Notes under the pieces: generated by a model
The model's database searches: none
The model's input: the letters and a program-made list of their open reading frames with translations, nothing else
What the model was told of the DNA's origin: nothing
Assembly: GCF_030269925.1 (NCBI RefSeq)
Contig: NC_085114.1
Coordinates: forward strand, 10,124,001 to 10,188,000
Source: Bombyx mori
Lineage: Eukaryota; Arthropoda; Insecta; Lepidoptera; Bombycidae
Reading direction: 5' to 3'
Length of the DNA stretch: 64,000 bases
Made by a program: the position numbers and the translations under genes
Part shown: piece after piece, positions 12,201 through 22,563 of the stretch
Layout: each line of letters opens with the position of its first letter
Numbering within the stretch: the stretch's first letter is position 1

Positions 12201-14741
12201 CATTTAAGAGATGTAAAAGAGAATTTGTTGCTTTCTGAACTGAATTGTCTTTGCCAATAATTCTATTTAGGAAATAATTATATTTCATTAAAACTCCATG
12301 ATATACATATACAGAATGAATTGACAATGAATTTATTAACAATATGATTTTTAAGGTAATCGTGTGGCTTCCAGTAATCTGTTTTTAAGCTCATCGCCTG
12401 TTCAGTTAAGCTGACTTTTACCGTATAGCATCGAGGAATACATTTTCTAGAGGCTTGCTTTACGATTGCTTATATCTCTAGGACACATGAAAACCGAAGA
12501 AAATACGAGTTTAAATGAGGCCATCAGCGTAAAAGTGGCCTAAGCTTACCATAGTTAGTATGGAGGCAATTAGGTTTGAATTTTCATGAATTTGAATTTG
12601 AGTAGGCAAAAAAACGATACGCGCAAAAATAATGTATACAAAGCTATCTATTATCTATGGGTGAAAATATGGATAGGCCGGTTTTGCATCAAAATTTATT
12701 ATATTTTAAATAAATTCCAATATACGTCATATAAGCTTGAATTGAAAAAAATGTGGGTTAGTTCATTTGTATATGTCGCAACCGGGTCAATGATGAGATT
12801 GTTCAACGAGACAAGCTGTTATCGCATACAAATTCATTCATTATTGAGTTGATAATTGTTAACCTAGGAACTGCGTTGTGTGCCATAATCATTTGTAAAA
12901 CTCTAATTATCAAGAACATTAATTTCTTGAGCCTACAATGAGTGGCGACCAGCTTAATAATATGGTTGCCACTCCGAGATACTTATCTTATTTTAAAAGT
13001 TCATAACAATTTCAATTAAAAACGTATTAATAAAAATAAAAAAACGCTTTAATTTATCAGAGATCTCTATAAGTGCGCTCCATCCCTAATACATCAAAGC
13101 ATGCTTACATACATCGTAATGAGTTCCTCCAAAATATTACAACGGTTTCATCCGCTCTATTTAGCGTTCGAACTCGGATGTTGCCCTAATCTCGTATTTG
13201 TGGCTGATTCACAAAGGTCAACGACCCCCGCATACCTGTTTACTGACACGAACATCGGGGTGTCTTATTTATGTGCATAAAATGTATTTGCATAATACAT
13301 TTCAATTAAGTTGCTTGTCAAGTTGGCGCAAACGTCATTTGAATATCGACCTCACGATTAGACCCTTAGGAAGGATTCGCTCCGCTATTCCGTGAGATCT
13401 GTTAAAAGTTTCGGTACATAATAAGTTTGTTAAAAGCGAATTAGATTCGTTTTTTGATCTGGAATCTTACTGAAATGAATTTTGAGGCAGCATTGATTTA
13501 TGTATATGAATTAGAGCTTATAACGCACCATAAGCTCGCAATTTGACGCTGGCCCTTCGAGGAATTCGCGTGGGAGATTATCAAACTCGTTTCCGACGAA
13601 TCTTTTTTTTTATTTATGTTCTTGTCGACATGGAACAGGAAAGCTGGGTTTTTCGGTGATGCAATTCTCTACAAACTTTAACTTTCATCTGCTTTTTGCT
13701 TGCACTAGAGACATCAGCTTACGGTTGAACTTGGGATAAATGGTCACCGAAACTCACATATGTATATTAAAACCTTAATGTTCACTTTGAAATATAGTAT
13801 AGAAGATCCAATAATATTGTACGGCGTCTATTCACTTTACCAGACCAGAATACTGTTAATGTTAATGCTATTTGCTGCGCAGTAATATCCCAGCAGTAAG
13901 ATCGTCACTTCATCAAGCACTCGAACATTACTATAATTATGACTAATAAAGATATTATGGTCTCAGTTTTAGTGTGAATTGGTATTGGTTGCTTGTAGAT
14001 ATTTACCGCCTTTGCACGTTACATTGTGTCGTAAAATGTACATAATTCTGCGGCATGCGTTGATACTTCTAAACGAAATAGTTAATCGTAAACAATGACT
14101 TTTCTTAATGGACGTGTTTAGTTTTAGTGGCATTACAATCAAATTGGCGCTTTCAAATCTTAATCATTTCCAACATCAATCGATGTTTTTTAATAAATCT
14201 CATTAAATCACCTTGAAGGTTCTGGTACCCTTATTTCATGACCTAAAAATCGAAAACGCCATGACTTTCTCAGTAATGGAGATTCGTACTTGAAAATCGA
14301 TTTTTAAATCGATTGTCGCGCCGCGAGAATTGTGAAATATTGTTAATTAACCACCGACTTATAAGGCAGCAACCAACGTGGGAAATAAATATGGAAAATA
14401 CATATTTTTGAAAGCCTTTTACGCTAAAAATGCTTAAAGCACGAAAACAACCTGCTATTATATAACTGTCCCCGTGACTGGTCTAAATGAAATAATCGTC
14501 ATCTTTGAAACCATTGAAATAAAATTATTTAAGTTAATATCGATTTTTCTTATGATCTGTCTATTGATAAATGTAAAGCATCTTATTTTCTACAATATTA
14601 AACGGCTGCCGATATATGGCTATCGATACAGCTGTATAATATTTATGTACATAAAATCGTTGGATTGAAAGTCCAAGTGATTTCACACTGGGACTTTAGC
14701 GCCACTAGTTTGTGATGGTGCGGATTATATCAGTAATATAT
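12201..14741. other. Long AT-rich non-coding stretch
   Basis: About 2.5 kb with no recognised gene or repeat. Short frames at 12,586-12,852, 13,198-13,395 and 14,474-14,668 carry no motif I can name. Confidence 0.5.
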
Positions 14742-15162
14742 GGTAGTTTTCCAATTACAGCACAAGAGCGCATTATGCGGCATAATGCTCAACGTTGAAT
14801 GTTTCAACTACAGCAACGCTTCGCACAATCGAGCACTCTCAAAAGTAATGCTCTCGCGTGATAGTCGCAATCGATACCGACTCAGTGACAGAAAATTGAC
14901 AAGTGTTTTTTCTTCAAGTTGGCATTGATCGAAATTTTGTTTATATTATCGTTAGTAATATTATATAATGTTGAAAACAATTGTAAGGCTTTCGTTTCGT
15001 CGTAGTTTCTTAGAAATAATCAATGTTAATTAAAACTGTGCTAACTTAGCGCACTCTGCTGATGCATTTGAAAACTAATTCACGTTCCAATTAAGAAGCT
15101 TCAGCATAATTCGGCATTGTGCGTCACTGAGCCGCATTATGCTCTGTAATTGGAAAACCACC
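14742..15162. mobile_element. MITE with long imperfect terminal inverted repeats, family M1
   Basis: The left end GGTAGTTTTCCAATTACAG is mirrored by the right end CTGTAATTGGAAAACCACC. Both ends continue inward with GCATTATG/CGGC motifs in inverted arrangement, and the left arm contains its own palindrome CATTATGCGGCATAATG. Flanking bases are TAT on each side, a possible target duplication. The 421-bp body has no transposase frame, so this is a non-autonomous DNA transposon. The superfamily is not decided. Confidence 0.75.
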
Positions 15163-15767
15163 TATTATTATTTCAGTTTCGTTTAATTGTGGTCATAGCA
15201 TAGCGGTTTTATTATGGGAGGTATTTATTGAAATTTCCGATATTGTTTAAAAGAAAAATAATTACTACAATATTGTGCAGACGTGGTGTTATTTTCGTTA
15301 CATCATTGTTTTTTTGTTTTTTCATTAATGCACTCAGTAACTTGAGCCTGACAGCGGCGGTTTAAATATAGAAGTTAATTAAAGTTGATGTTTCGATTTA
15401 AATAACAGTTCGGTGCCTTATCTTATTTTAACTTTACTTGAATGTTAAAAGGACTTGACTTAAATTAAATACACAGAAGCCATGTTAAGCGTTATTTTAT
15501 GTTTTGTGGGCGCGTAACATAGCACAAAACAACCACACATCATCAACTTTTCAAATATCAGACAAAACAAATACACATGTCATATGCCAGTATAATTTAA
15601 AATCAAACCCAACATTAAAATTATCTTCTGTATCCTAATCCTCTATGCCAAGTGCTGGTCGATGGAAAGATCCAAGAAAAAATCTGACGCTAGTTTGTGA
15701 TAAAATTATGCCCATATCTACCACGATGCAGTCATGTGTTCCTGATTGAAAATTGAGATAACCTTTT
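15163..15767. other. AT-rich non-coding DNA
   Basis: No gene or repeat recognised. Confidence 0.5.
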
Positions 15768-15842
15768 TAGGCAGCGGCTTGGCTCTGCCCTTGGCATTGC
15801 TGGACCGTATGCTCGTCTGCCTACAAGGGCAATAAAAAAAAG
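15768..15842 (+). repeat. Internally deleted copy of the 4.9-kb retroposon
   Basis: GGCAGCGGCTTGGCTCTGCC and ATGCTCGTCTGCCTACAAGG match 4868-4982, but about 36 bp between GGCATTGCTG and the GGCCGTATG block are absent. A short CTGG at the junction suggests deletion between micro-repeats. Confidence 0.7.
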
Positions 15843-15859
15843 GCTACAAATGTTACTTC

Positions 15860-15972
15860 ATCCTTTACCCCACCCCGGCAGCATTAGAATTGTGATGTCT
15901 ATGAGCTCCGGAAACCATCTAACATCAGATAGCGCATTAGCTCATCCAACAAATTAGTTCAATAAAAATAGT
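15860..15972 (+). mobile_element. Diverged Bm1 3' remnant
   Basis: GATGTCTATGAGCTCCGGAA, AACCATCTAACATCAGAT and CTCATCCAACAAATTAG followed by CAATAAAAATAG fit the Bm1 tail with many changes. Confidence 0.6.
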
Positions 15973-17579
15973 CAATCCCTGAACATAAAGTTCCAGTAGT
16001 GTCTAAAGGAAATCGATTGTGTACAGAGCACATTAAAAGATCGTGAAACTTTAAAGTCCAAAATAATTCGTTCACAGAAATCTAATCCTTAAAGGTAAGC
16101 GCTGCTCGCTACAAAGATCCTTTTTTGTGATTGTTAATTATGTTCTATCGCCTGTTGAATACTCACTTTTAATTTTGATTTCTAAGTTTTCGTTCCAAAC
16201 AAGACAGTGATTAGGTTTCGTAATTTTAAAACTTTCTACACACAAATATATAAGTTATTAATTTATTATCCAGTACATTTTAAATAGCCCATGGTTTTTT
16301 GAGATTAATGAGTTTTATTCGACTAAGTCACAAATGAAGTGACAAAGATGTGAAAGAACAGAAACGCGAATTTGGTATTTAATTATTATACTCGGTCGCA
16401 TTGTATTATAGACAAATAAACGATAAGAAGAAAATTCTGTGACTTATATAAAAATACTTTGTCGAAGTGAAAATCAATATAAAAGAGAAGCATCTAAATA
16501 GTACAATATTAAAGTGCCAAATATAAGAAAAAAATATAAAGTAATAAGAAACATTAGCTAAAATGTGTGACTTATGCATCTCAGCTAAATTGTTGGCGTA
16601 GATCATTTGACAGCTTACGTGGTACTGAGCGGGTAACGGAATTCAAAGACACTAATGCATAAATGAAACCGCTTGAGATTAGCTCGAAGTCTTGATTGCT
16701 TTTGAAAAGCCGTGGTGGCTTCGAATTGAAGACCATGATTAGTTTAAGGTGAAAATTGAATGATGCCGGTAGACAGTGGCCAATCGAAAGCCCATCATAA
16801 AAATTGTAAAACTTTCGCAAAGTTTTATTGTTTAAAAAACAAAATGAACTGGTTTTCTGAATAGCACTTACTCGTTAAATCTTAAGAGCCGAAACTCTAT
16901 GGGTTTCCTAGTAACCAAACAAGGAATTTGTTATGCGCGTTCAAGATGTATGTGATTATATTGATGCCACGATATTATTAGCATAAGAAATGTATTCGCC
17001 AATGTACATGATAAACAATTACAAGTAAAAACTTTGAAGACAACAGTCATATGGAATTTATCATAATTATATTCCCACAAACTAATAGATTTGAGGTAAT
17101 AATACTACTTAATTCATTGTCTCTTGTCCTTGAAATTTTGTCACGACTGTTCTGTGGTGCTCTCTCATTTACATTCACTTTGCTTTAAACAAAATAGAAT
17201 ACAATCCGGGACTAGCCTATTTCTGTGTTACAACATGATCGAATGTCGACCTAAAATTTACGAGTTTCATATTATATCAACGTTATAATTGATCGGAAAG
17301 TCTCTTAATTTAGAGAGACTTAGAATTATCTACCGGTAACACTTAATGGCATTCATTTAGATAAAGCTTTAGTGCGGCCGCCGAAGTTAGTCTCGAGTAT
17401 CAATTAATGGGTTTATTACATACTTATTATGTGCGCCACTGTTTGTGTGCACGTGAGCGAGTTTCGTGAAAGAAATTTCATGAATTTCTACTTCTGGTAA
17501 ATAAATATCGTGAGGGATTTTCAGACAGATTTTTTTAAAATTATTGCATTGAGTAATAGTAATAGTTGAGTGGACCACT
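15973..17579. other. AT-rich non-coding DNA
   Basis: Minus-strand frames at 16,406-16,606 and 16,581-16,820 are hydrophobic and without a domain. No repeat recognised. Confidence 0.5.
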
Positions 17580-17722
17580 TAGCCGGCCACTTTGTATTAA
17601 GTAGTTACTGGAGCCCATAGACATCAACACAGTAAATGCCTCCACCCACCTTGAGACACGAGTTCTAAATCTTCGTTTTGACAATATAACAGCTGCCCCA
17701 ACCTTCAAATCGAAACGTGTGG
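17580..17722 (-). mobile_element. Bm1 fragment
   Basis: GTTACTGGAGCCCATAGACA, CCACCCACCTTGAGAC and CAGCTGCCCCAACCTTC are the reverse of the Bm1 middle. Both ends are missing. Confidence 0.7.
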
Positions 17723-18310
17723 TAATCAATATAAAAATTAAATAGGCATAGGTGTCTCAATAACAAAACAATATGGTGTATATTAATTATAATAATTAAA
17801 ACGATAACCCAATCACTATCGTTTGGAAAGTAATAATAATTACTATTTTGAAGTATCATGAAATAAAATAATCCATAAAAAAATTCCCGTCTCCAAACTC
17901 TAAGCTCAAAATATAAAGTCATTAATAGTATTTTATTTATGTACGTTTGGCTCGTTGTTGAATTTAGCTTAAATAATATCATATATGTTGCGATTAGTTT
18001 TTGTATGTAATGTATCAATTTAATCAACATGAATATTGAAATACTGCGTAAAAACGATACGGTTTTAGTAAAATCACACAACAAAAGAAAATCCAAATCG
18101 AAATGAAAAATAAATTCATAGATTGGATTCCCCCAGTCACGTCCGTTTGGGTGACTGGCATAAAGTGCAATACAAAGGATGTCGGGGTGGCCATCACATA
18201 AATTGCCGTCCAAGTCTCAGTGTAGTAAACGAACATTTTAATTACTTTGCTTTTCATTCGCAAGGGGTCAAGCCATCAAAGTGACAGCTCTGTTGATGAA
18301 GAAATATCTA
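17723..18310. other. Non-coding stretch without recognised gene
   Basis: A 182-codon minus-strand frame (17,665-18,213) is the longest outside the retrotransposon, but it runs through the Bm1 fragment and AT-rich DNA and has no domain, so I do not call it a gene. Confidence 0.5.
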
Positions 18311-18772
18311 TATAGCACCCCGCTCCGGCTCCGCTCGGGTCTTTAACAAAAATTTCAACGATATTTGACGTTGTTTTATTTTTTTAAATAAAAGAACACT
18401 TATTGCGGCATAACTATAATAGTTAGACATATGCTGTTGCGACACTTTTTTTAAATAATAAAGTGTTCTACAAAGTCGTAGTGCATTATTTTATTCTATC
18501 ATCAATAGTTTTCGCAGGGCACGCGATGTAAAAAATATTTTAGGTATTTTTTTTACACCTTGGGTTACGTTATTGGAGTTTTCGCAAGGATCCCTAATTT
18601 TTTTTAAAAAGGATTATAGCCTATGTCACTCTGGAATAGTGTAGTTTCCAAACAGTGCAAGAATTTTTCAAATCGGTTCAGTACGTTTCGGAGCCTATTC
18701 AATACAAACAAACAAACAAATCTCCTCTTCCTCTTCCTCTTCCTCTTTATAATTATATAATATTAGTATAGA
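18311..18772 (-). mobile_element. Helitron-like repeat, family C, long form, with expanded CCTCTT array
   Basis: Aligned along its length with 3190-3628 (CCCGCTCCGGCTCCGCTCGG, CTGTTGCGACAC, TCGCAGGGCACGCGA). It keeps the right-hand end TATTAGTATAGA. The CCTCTTTATAAT motif near the end has grown into about four CTCTTC units at 18,723-18,747, a small microsatellite born inside the element. Confidence 0.65.
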
Positions 18773-19164
18773 AGAAACACAATTTTGTACCCCTTTTTAA
18801 GAAAATTGGGCCGATGGTTGAGTGTGAAATTTGCCACATTTGTAGAGAATATAGAGAAGGAGTGCACAATGTTAATATTTTTTTTAATTATGCTTAAAAA
18901 ACACATTAAATCAATTTAAAAAAAGATTACACACACTGCCATGTATTTGACATACACACGCATGCATATTATTTGTTTATTGTCATACTTTTCTTATTGC
19001 AGTCTGTCAGTTAGAGTATGTGGTCAAATTGAGAATAGATTTGGCGAAATCTGTGATTATAGAAGTATAATAAATAGTCTTTGACAATAAATTCATAATA
19101 ATGTACAAAATTATAATTTCAATCAATTGTAGTCGAATTTCGAATACCGGGGACCACTAACTAG
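18773..19164 (+). mobile_element. Non-autonomous Helitron, family A, diverged copy
   Basis: It follows the family A order on the plus strand (TTTTGTACCCC, GAGAATATAGAGAAGGAGTG, ATGTATTTGACATACACAC, TGTGGTCAAATTGAGAATAG) and ends GGACCACTAACTAGT. The 5' end is damaged where it joins the family C repeat, and the hairpin arms before the 3' end have a mismatch. It is older than the copies at 55 and 59 kb. Confidence 0.65.
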
Positions 19165-19715
19165 TACATATATAAATTGATCTTGCTCGCATTTACGAAA
19201 AATTCTAGTGATGACGGGCGACTAAGTTGGTGCTGTGAAATCGTTTCGTATGTCCATATAAAATTACCGCATATAAAATGGTTTACGAATTAAAGTTCCC
19301 TTTTTTGTTAAAAATATATTTGTTTTTGTTTTAGGTAAGTGTCTCGAGAGGTTCAATGCTGAGTAACCTGTAAGCTATTGATCCTTGAGTTTCAACCCAC
19401 GTGGTCGGTGCATTAATATTAATGGTTTGTAATTTATTTTGTTGATCGTGCAACTGCCTCTATAGGCGTAACATCTATCTATCTCTCTGTGTCTAAAACG
19501 CGTAATATTACAAATGATACAAAGTTAACATGTTTTGTTTAAATTGTGAAACACAGAGTCTGCTGTTGTGGTTTAGCGAGTAAATAGGTAGGTCTTCTTG
19601 TGTTTGCACCAATCAAGGTTCCTTCTAGAAAAAAACTAATTTTAGCTTCTGCAGGTCATTTTAGATGAATAGATGATGACCGAGCTTTGCTCGGTTTTTT
19701 TTTGATAACGCCATC
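19165..19715. other. Non-coding stretch without recognised gene
   Basis: A hairpin CCGAGC-TTT-GCTCGG followed by nine T (19,680-19,703) lies at the right edge; it is probably the remains of a repeat end. Confidence 0.45.
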
Positions 19716-19976
19716 TTGGTGGTAGGACCTCTTGTGAGTCCGCGCGGGTAGGTACCACCGCCCTGCCTATTTCTGCCGTGAAGCAGTGCTGCGTTTCGGT
19801 TTGAAGGGTGGGACAGCCGTTGTAACTATACTTGAGACCTTAGGTCTCAAGTATAGTTACAACTTATACCTCAAGGTGGGTGACGCATTTACGTTGTGAA
19901 TGTTTGTGGGCTCCAGTAACCACTTAATACCAGGTGGGCTGTGAGCTCGTCCACCCATCTAAGCAATAAAAAAAAA
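19716..19976 (+). mobile_element. Bm1 SINE, 5'-truncated, carrying a new palindrome
   Basis: It begins TTGGTGGTAGGACCTCTTG and ends in AAGCAATAAA plus an A run. In the middle, where other copies read CTATACTGAGACCTTAGAAC, this copy has an inverted duplication of its own sequence: two perfect 22-nt arms at 19,819-19,840 and 19,842-19,863 around a single T. After the palindrome the normal Bm1 sequence resumes at TTATACCTCAAGGTGGG. Confidence 0.85.
19819..19863. repeat. Perfect 22-bp inverted repeat inside Bm1
   Basis: GTTGTAACTATACTTGAGAC with two further bases is followed, after one T, by its exact reverse complement. Other Bm1 copies have only the left arm, so the right arm is a local inverted duplication. 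Confidence 0.9.
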
Positions 19977-21206
19977 AGGGAGGTGTGATAATCGAAGTAA
20001 AGAAAATACTATTTCATTGCGTAAACAAGACTGAAACTATTTGGTATGGATGGCAAGCGAGCACGTAATGGGACGTACATTAACACATATTTCACAGCAA
20101 GAGCAAGAAGTATTGCTTGTGTAAACACACTGACAGACTTTATCTATCCAAGTTATTTATGTTACCGATAATTCCGTGTTTAAAAGTATAGAAATCCAAA
20201 AAAAAAAACGTATCAAGTTACGGCTTGACAAAAAAATGAATTCAGGAGAATTGAATTGAGTTCACTTGAGAAATAATGATAAAAAATCAAGGATATTGGA
20301 CAAAAGTTTCGCCAATGCAAACGGAAATAATTTGTTGACGCGAGTTTCAAAGAAACCTTTTGTTGTGATTTTATTGACTCGATTTGGTTCATTTAGCAAC
20401 TAAGAGCACTTCAACTTCAACTTATTCGGTATTAGCTATTTATTAACTGTGTTTTGTAATATTTATCTTTGTACGAGTAGTCATTATTCGTTAAAAAAAG
20501 TAATTGTCATCGATTCTCATTAGTGTATTATCACTTTCATCTGTACATAAGTACTTGACACTTTCTCCGACCCTATTGCGTAAAAATATACGTAAAAGTT
20601 TACTTCCTGTCCAAATGAGGCATATCTCCGCTTAACGTTCTTTGTAATACGAATAAGACTATATCTTTTTATGACACAGTTTTAAATGAATAGGGAACCG
20701 GTTTTCCTTTGCCACATTAATCTAGAAAATATTTTTTTTATTTGTGACATCGATAAATATACATATTCTATTATAACAATATCGAATCCGTTAGTTTTCA
20801 ATTTTGTCTATTCGATTTCCAAACTTTACGAGGTATACTTCCGCATGGCTTCCCGTGCATTACGTATGGGACATTACGAATACGGGCGATTGGTGGCGGC
20901 GTGTCGACTGTCGTTGCCCTAGTTTTTACATCAATAAACAAATGAGAATCGAGGGTAATACAAATTCAAACGCGTGCCCGGCAAATGCAACAGCTATAAT
21001 TAAATTACTTTTATCATGTACAATGTCATTAGTTATTTCAAGGAGTACGTACTCAGAATGACTGCGAATTAAACTGGCTGGGAAACTATTAATAGTTTCA
21101 TTATGTTTAACATCAATTGTTTTCTGCGATTCAATAGAGCTGCTACTAATGTTACGGTCAATATTATGTTTAAATGGAATAGATAACAATATCATTACTT
21201 TTTAAA
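19977..21206. other. AT-rich non-coding DNA
   Basis: Short overlapping frames at 20,686-21,195 on both strands have no domain. No repeats recognised. Confidence 0.5.
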
Positions 21207-21423
21207 CTAGCGACCCGCCCTCGCTTCGCTTCGGAAACATTAAAACACACATGAAACAAAAAAATAAAAAATAAAAAAATAAATAAAAAAAGTAGCCTAT
21301 GTTCATCAGGGACAATGTCGGCTTCTAATGGAAAAAGAATTTTTCAAATCGGTCCAGTAGTTTCGGAGCCTATTCGAAACAAACAAACAAACAAATCTTT
21401 CCTCTTTATAATATTAGTATAGA
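21207..21423 (-). mobile_element. Helitron-like repeat, family C, short form
   Basis: Ends are intact: CTAG at 21,207-21,210 after an A, and TAGTATAGA at 21,415-21,423 before a T. The sequence nearly matches 3629-3840, including TCAGGGACAATGTCGGCTTC and the CAAACAAACAAA run. An A-rich tract with AAAATA units fills the variable middle. Confidence 0.7.
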
Positions 21424-21710
21424 TAATACTTTCGAGTAAATTAACGTAACATGCGTTAATTAAATTAACGTCAATTGATTTATACTCGTATTAAAGTCAA
21501 ACTGATTTAGGTCTGAACGGTTTTGTTTCAAAAGTGTTTGCTTAATGTAATTATTTTGCAAAGAAACTACAGACATTGGATATTTTATATTCATTCTATC
21601 TCTTCCTATCTATGGCTGTCGGTTAAGGCGACTTAGTGATTCAACAGAGAATGAGAGTTATCTTAGTATTTTATTAGCATGCTGCTATCGCCAACAGCCC
21701 TTTATAATAC

Positions 21711-21892
21711 TGTAGGAATATACGACAAAGGGAAGATCTTCCACCGAGCGGGTGATATTTGCTCGGTAAACCGACGGTCCGAATGTTGTTGTTCGGAACT
21801 TGTATATATGCGCTTTATCTTGAAAATGTCGTAAGCGAGATTCAGGCATCTGTCAATTATCTTGCGTTGTATGATGGCTACCCGCCACATCA
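21711..21892 (-). repeat. 3' LTR of the mini LTR element
   Basis: The minus strand begins TGATGTGGCGGGTAGCC directly after the purine tract and ends TCGTATATTCCTACA. The last 55 bp form the CCGAGC/GCTCGG hairpin region shared, in inverted orientation, with the palindrome at 22,285-22,369. Confidence 0.55.
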
Positions 21893-21963
21893 CTCCCCTC
21901 CGAAACTGGAGGTCGTGTCATATTTAGTTAGCGTTGTCCGTGCTGAGATTAGCTTGCAAGGGC

Positions 21964-22073
21964 CAGTGCTGCTCGAAGTTTGCGGTGAGTCGAAACTGAG
22001 CTTGAATGCTGCGTGATTGTCGTCAGTGCTGCTCGAAGTCTGCGGTGAGTCGAGACTGAGCTTGAATGCTGCA
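21964..22073. repeat. Two tandem units with 60-bp period inside the mini LTR element
   Basis: CAGTGCTGCTCGAAG starts at 21,964 and again at 22,024. Over 50 bp the two units differ at only two positions that I can see. A third, weaker echo (GCGGTGAGTCGGCTGCG) follows near 22,115. Confidence 0.85.
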
Positions 22074-22263
22074 CGATGAGGCAGTGTAGGTGCGTGCCGT
22101 AGGGCCAGGAAGCGCGGTGAGTCGGCTGCGATGGTCCTGTTGAGGCTGCGATGCTGGCTTGCTGTGGGACGACTGTCGATGACTTGCTTTTATCTGCGAG
22201 AATGCGGGGATTGTGGTAGCCGAAGTTCTTGATGCGCTGATGATGAATCAGAAGGTTGCGATT

Positions 22264-22281
22264 ATCACGTCGGGGTCACCA
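22264..22281 (-). other. tRNA-Trp primer-binding site
   Basis: The plus strand reads ATCACGTCGGGGTCACCA, the last 18 nt of animal tRNA-Trp including CCA. The complement is the same primer site that avian alpharetroviruses use. Similarity to the tRNA continues left to 22,247 (ATCAGAAGGTTGCG). Confidence 0.75.
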
Positions 22282-22284
22282 GTT

Positions 22285-22369
22285 TGGGGATATACGACGA
22301 AAGGAAGATCTTCTACCGAGCAAATATCACCCGCTCGGTGGAAGATCTTCCTTTCGTCGTATATCCCCA
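22285..22369. repeat. 85-bp near-perfect palindrome at the 5' end of the mini LTR element
   Basis: Two 37-nt arms (22,285-22,321 and 22,333-22,369) pair with one mismatch around the loop AAATATCACCC. The arms start TGGGGATATACGACGAAAGG. Confidence 0.9.
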
Positions 22370-22390
22370 AAATACTTATAATAAACTGAC

Positions 22391-22563
22391 AAGTTCTACC
22401 ATCATCCTATGTATTTCTGCCACAAAGCAGTCATACGTTGTAGTTTGAAGAGTAGGACAGACGTTATTGAGACTAGACCTCATACCTCAAGACGGGCTTC
22501 GGCAACCACTTAACACCAGGTGGGTTGTGAGTCCGTCCGCCCAATGTGCAATAAAAATAAAAT
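22391..22563 (+). mobile_element. Diverged Bm1 copy
   Basis: Blocks TATTTCTGCCACAAAGCAGT, GAAGAGTAGGACAGACGTT, CCTCATACCTCAAGACGGG and AACACCAGGTGGGTTGTGAG follow the Bm1 order; the segment around the TGTCTATGGG block is deleted. Confidence 0.7.

Larger units (their letters stand above)
21711..22370 (-). mobile_element. Miniature non-coding LTR retrotransposon (TRIM-like) primed by tRNA-Trp
   Basis: On the minus strand the element has, in order, a palindromic 5' end (22,369-22,285), a 3-nt spacer, an 18-nt primer-binding site (22,281-22,264) reading TGGTGACCCCGACGTGAT, about 370 bp of non-coding interior with a tandem duplication, a purine tract GGAGGGGAG (21,901-21,893), and a 182-bp 3' LTR that starts TG and ends CA (21,892-21,711). 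AATAC occurs at 21,706-21,710 and again at 22,371-22,375, a probable 5-bp target duplication. No gag or pol is present, so it would depend on enzymes of another LTR element. The interior is less AT-rich than its surroundings. A TIR-type DNA element is the alternative, because the two outer 55 bp are inverted copies, but the PBS and purine tract favour an LTR origin. Confidence 0.6.

Noticed and set aside
17665..18213. 182-codon minus-strand frame
   Set aside because: It reads through a Bm1 fragment and AT-rich DNA, with no domain and runs of Ile, Phe and Tyr expected by chance.
19680..19703. Hairpin followed by T run, like a bacterial terminator
   Set aside because: The DNA is insect nuclear DNA, so an intrinsic bacterial-type terminator has no meaning; probably a repeat end.
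22247..22281. Partial tRNA-Trp gene
   Set aside because: Only the 3' half is present and it includes CCA, which animal tRNA genes do not encode; a primer-binding copy in an LTR element explains it.
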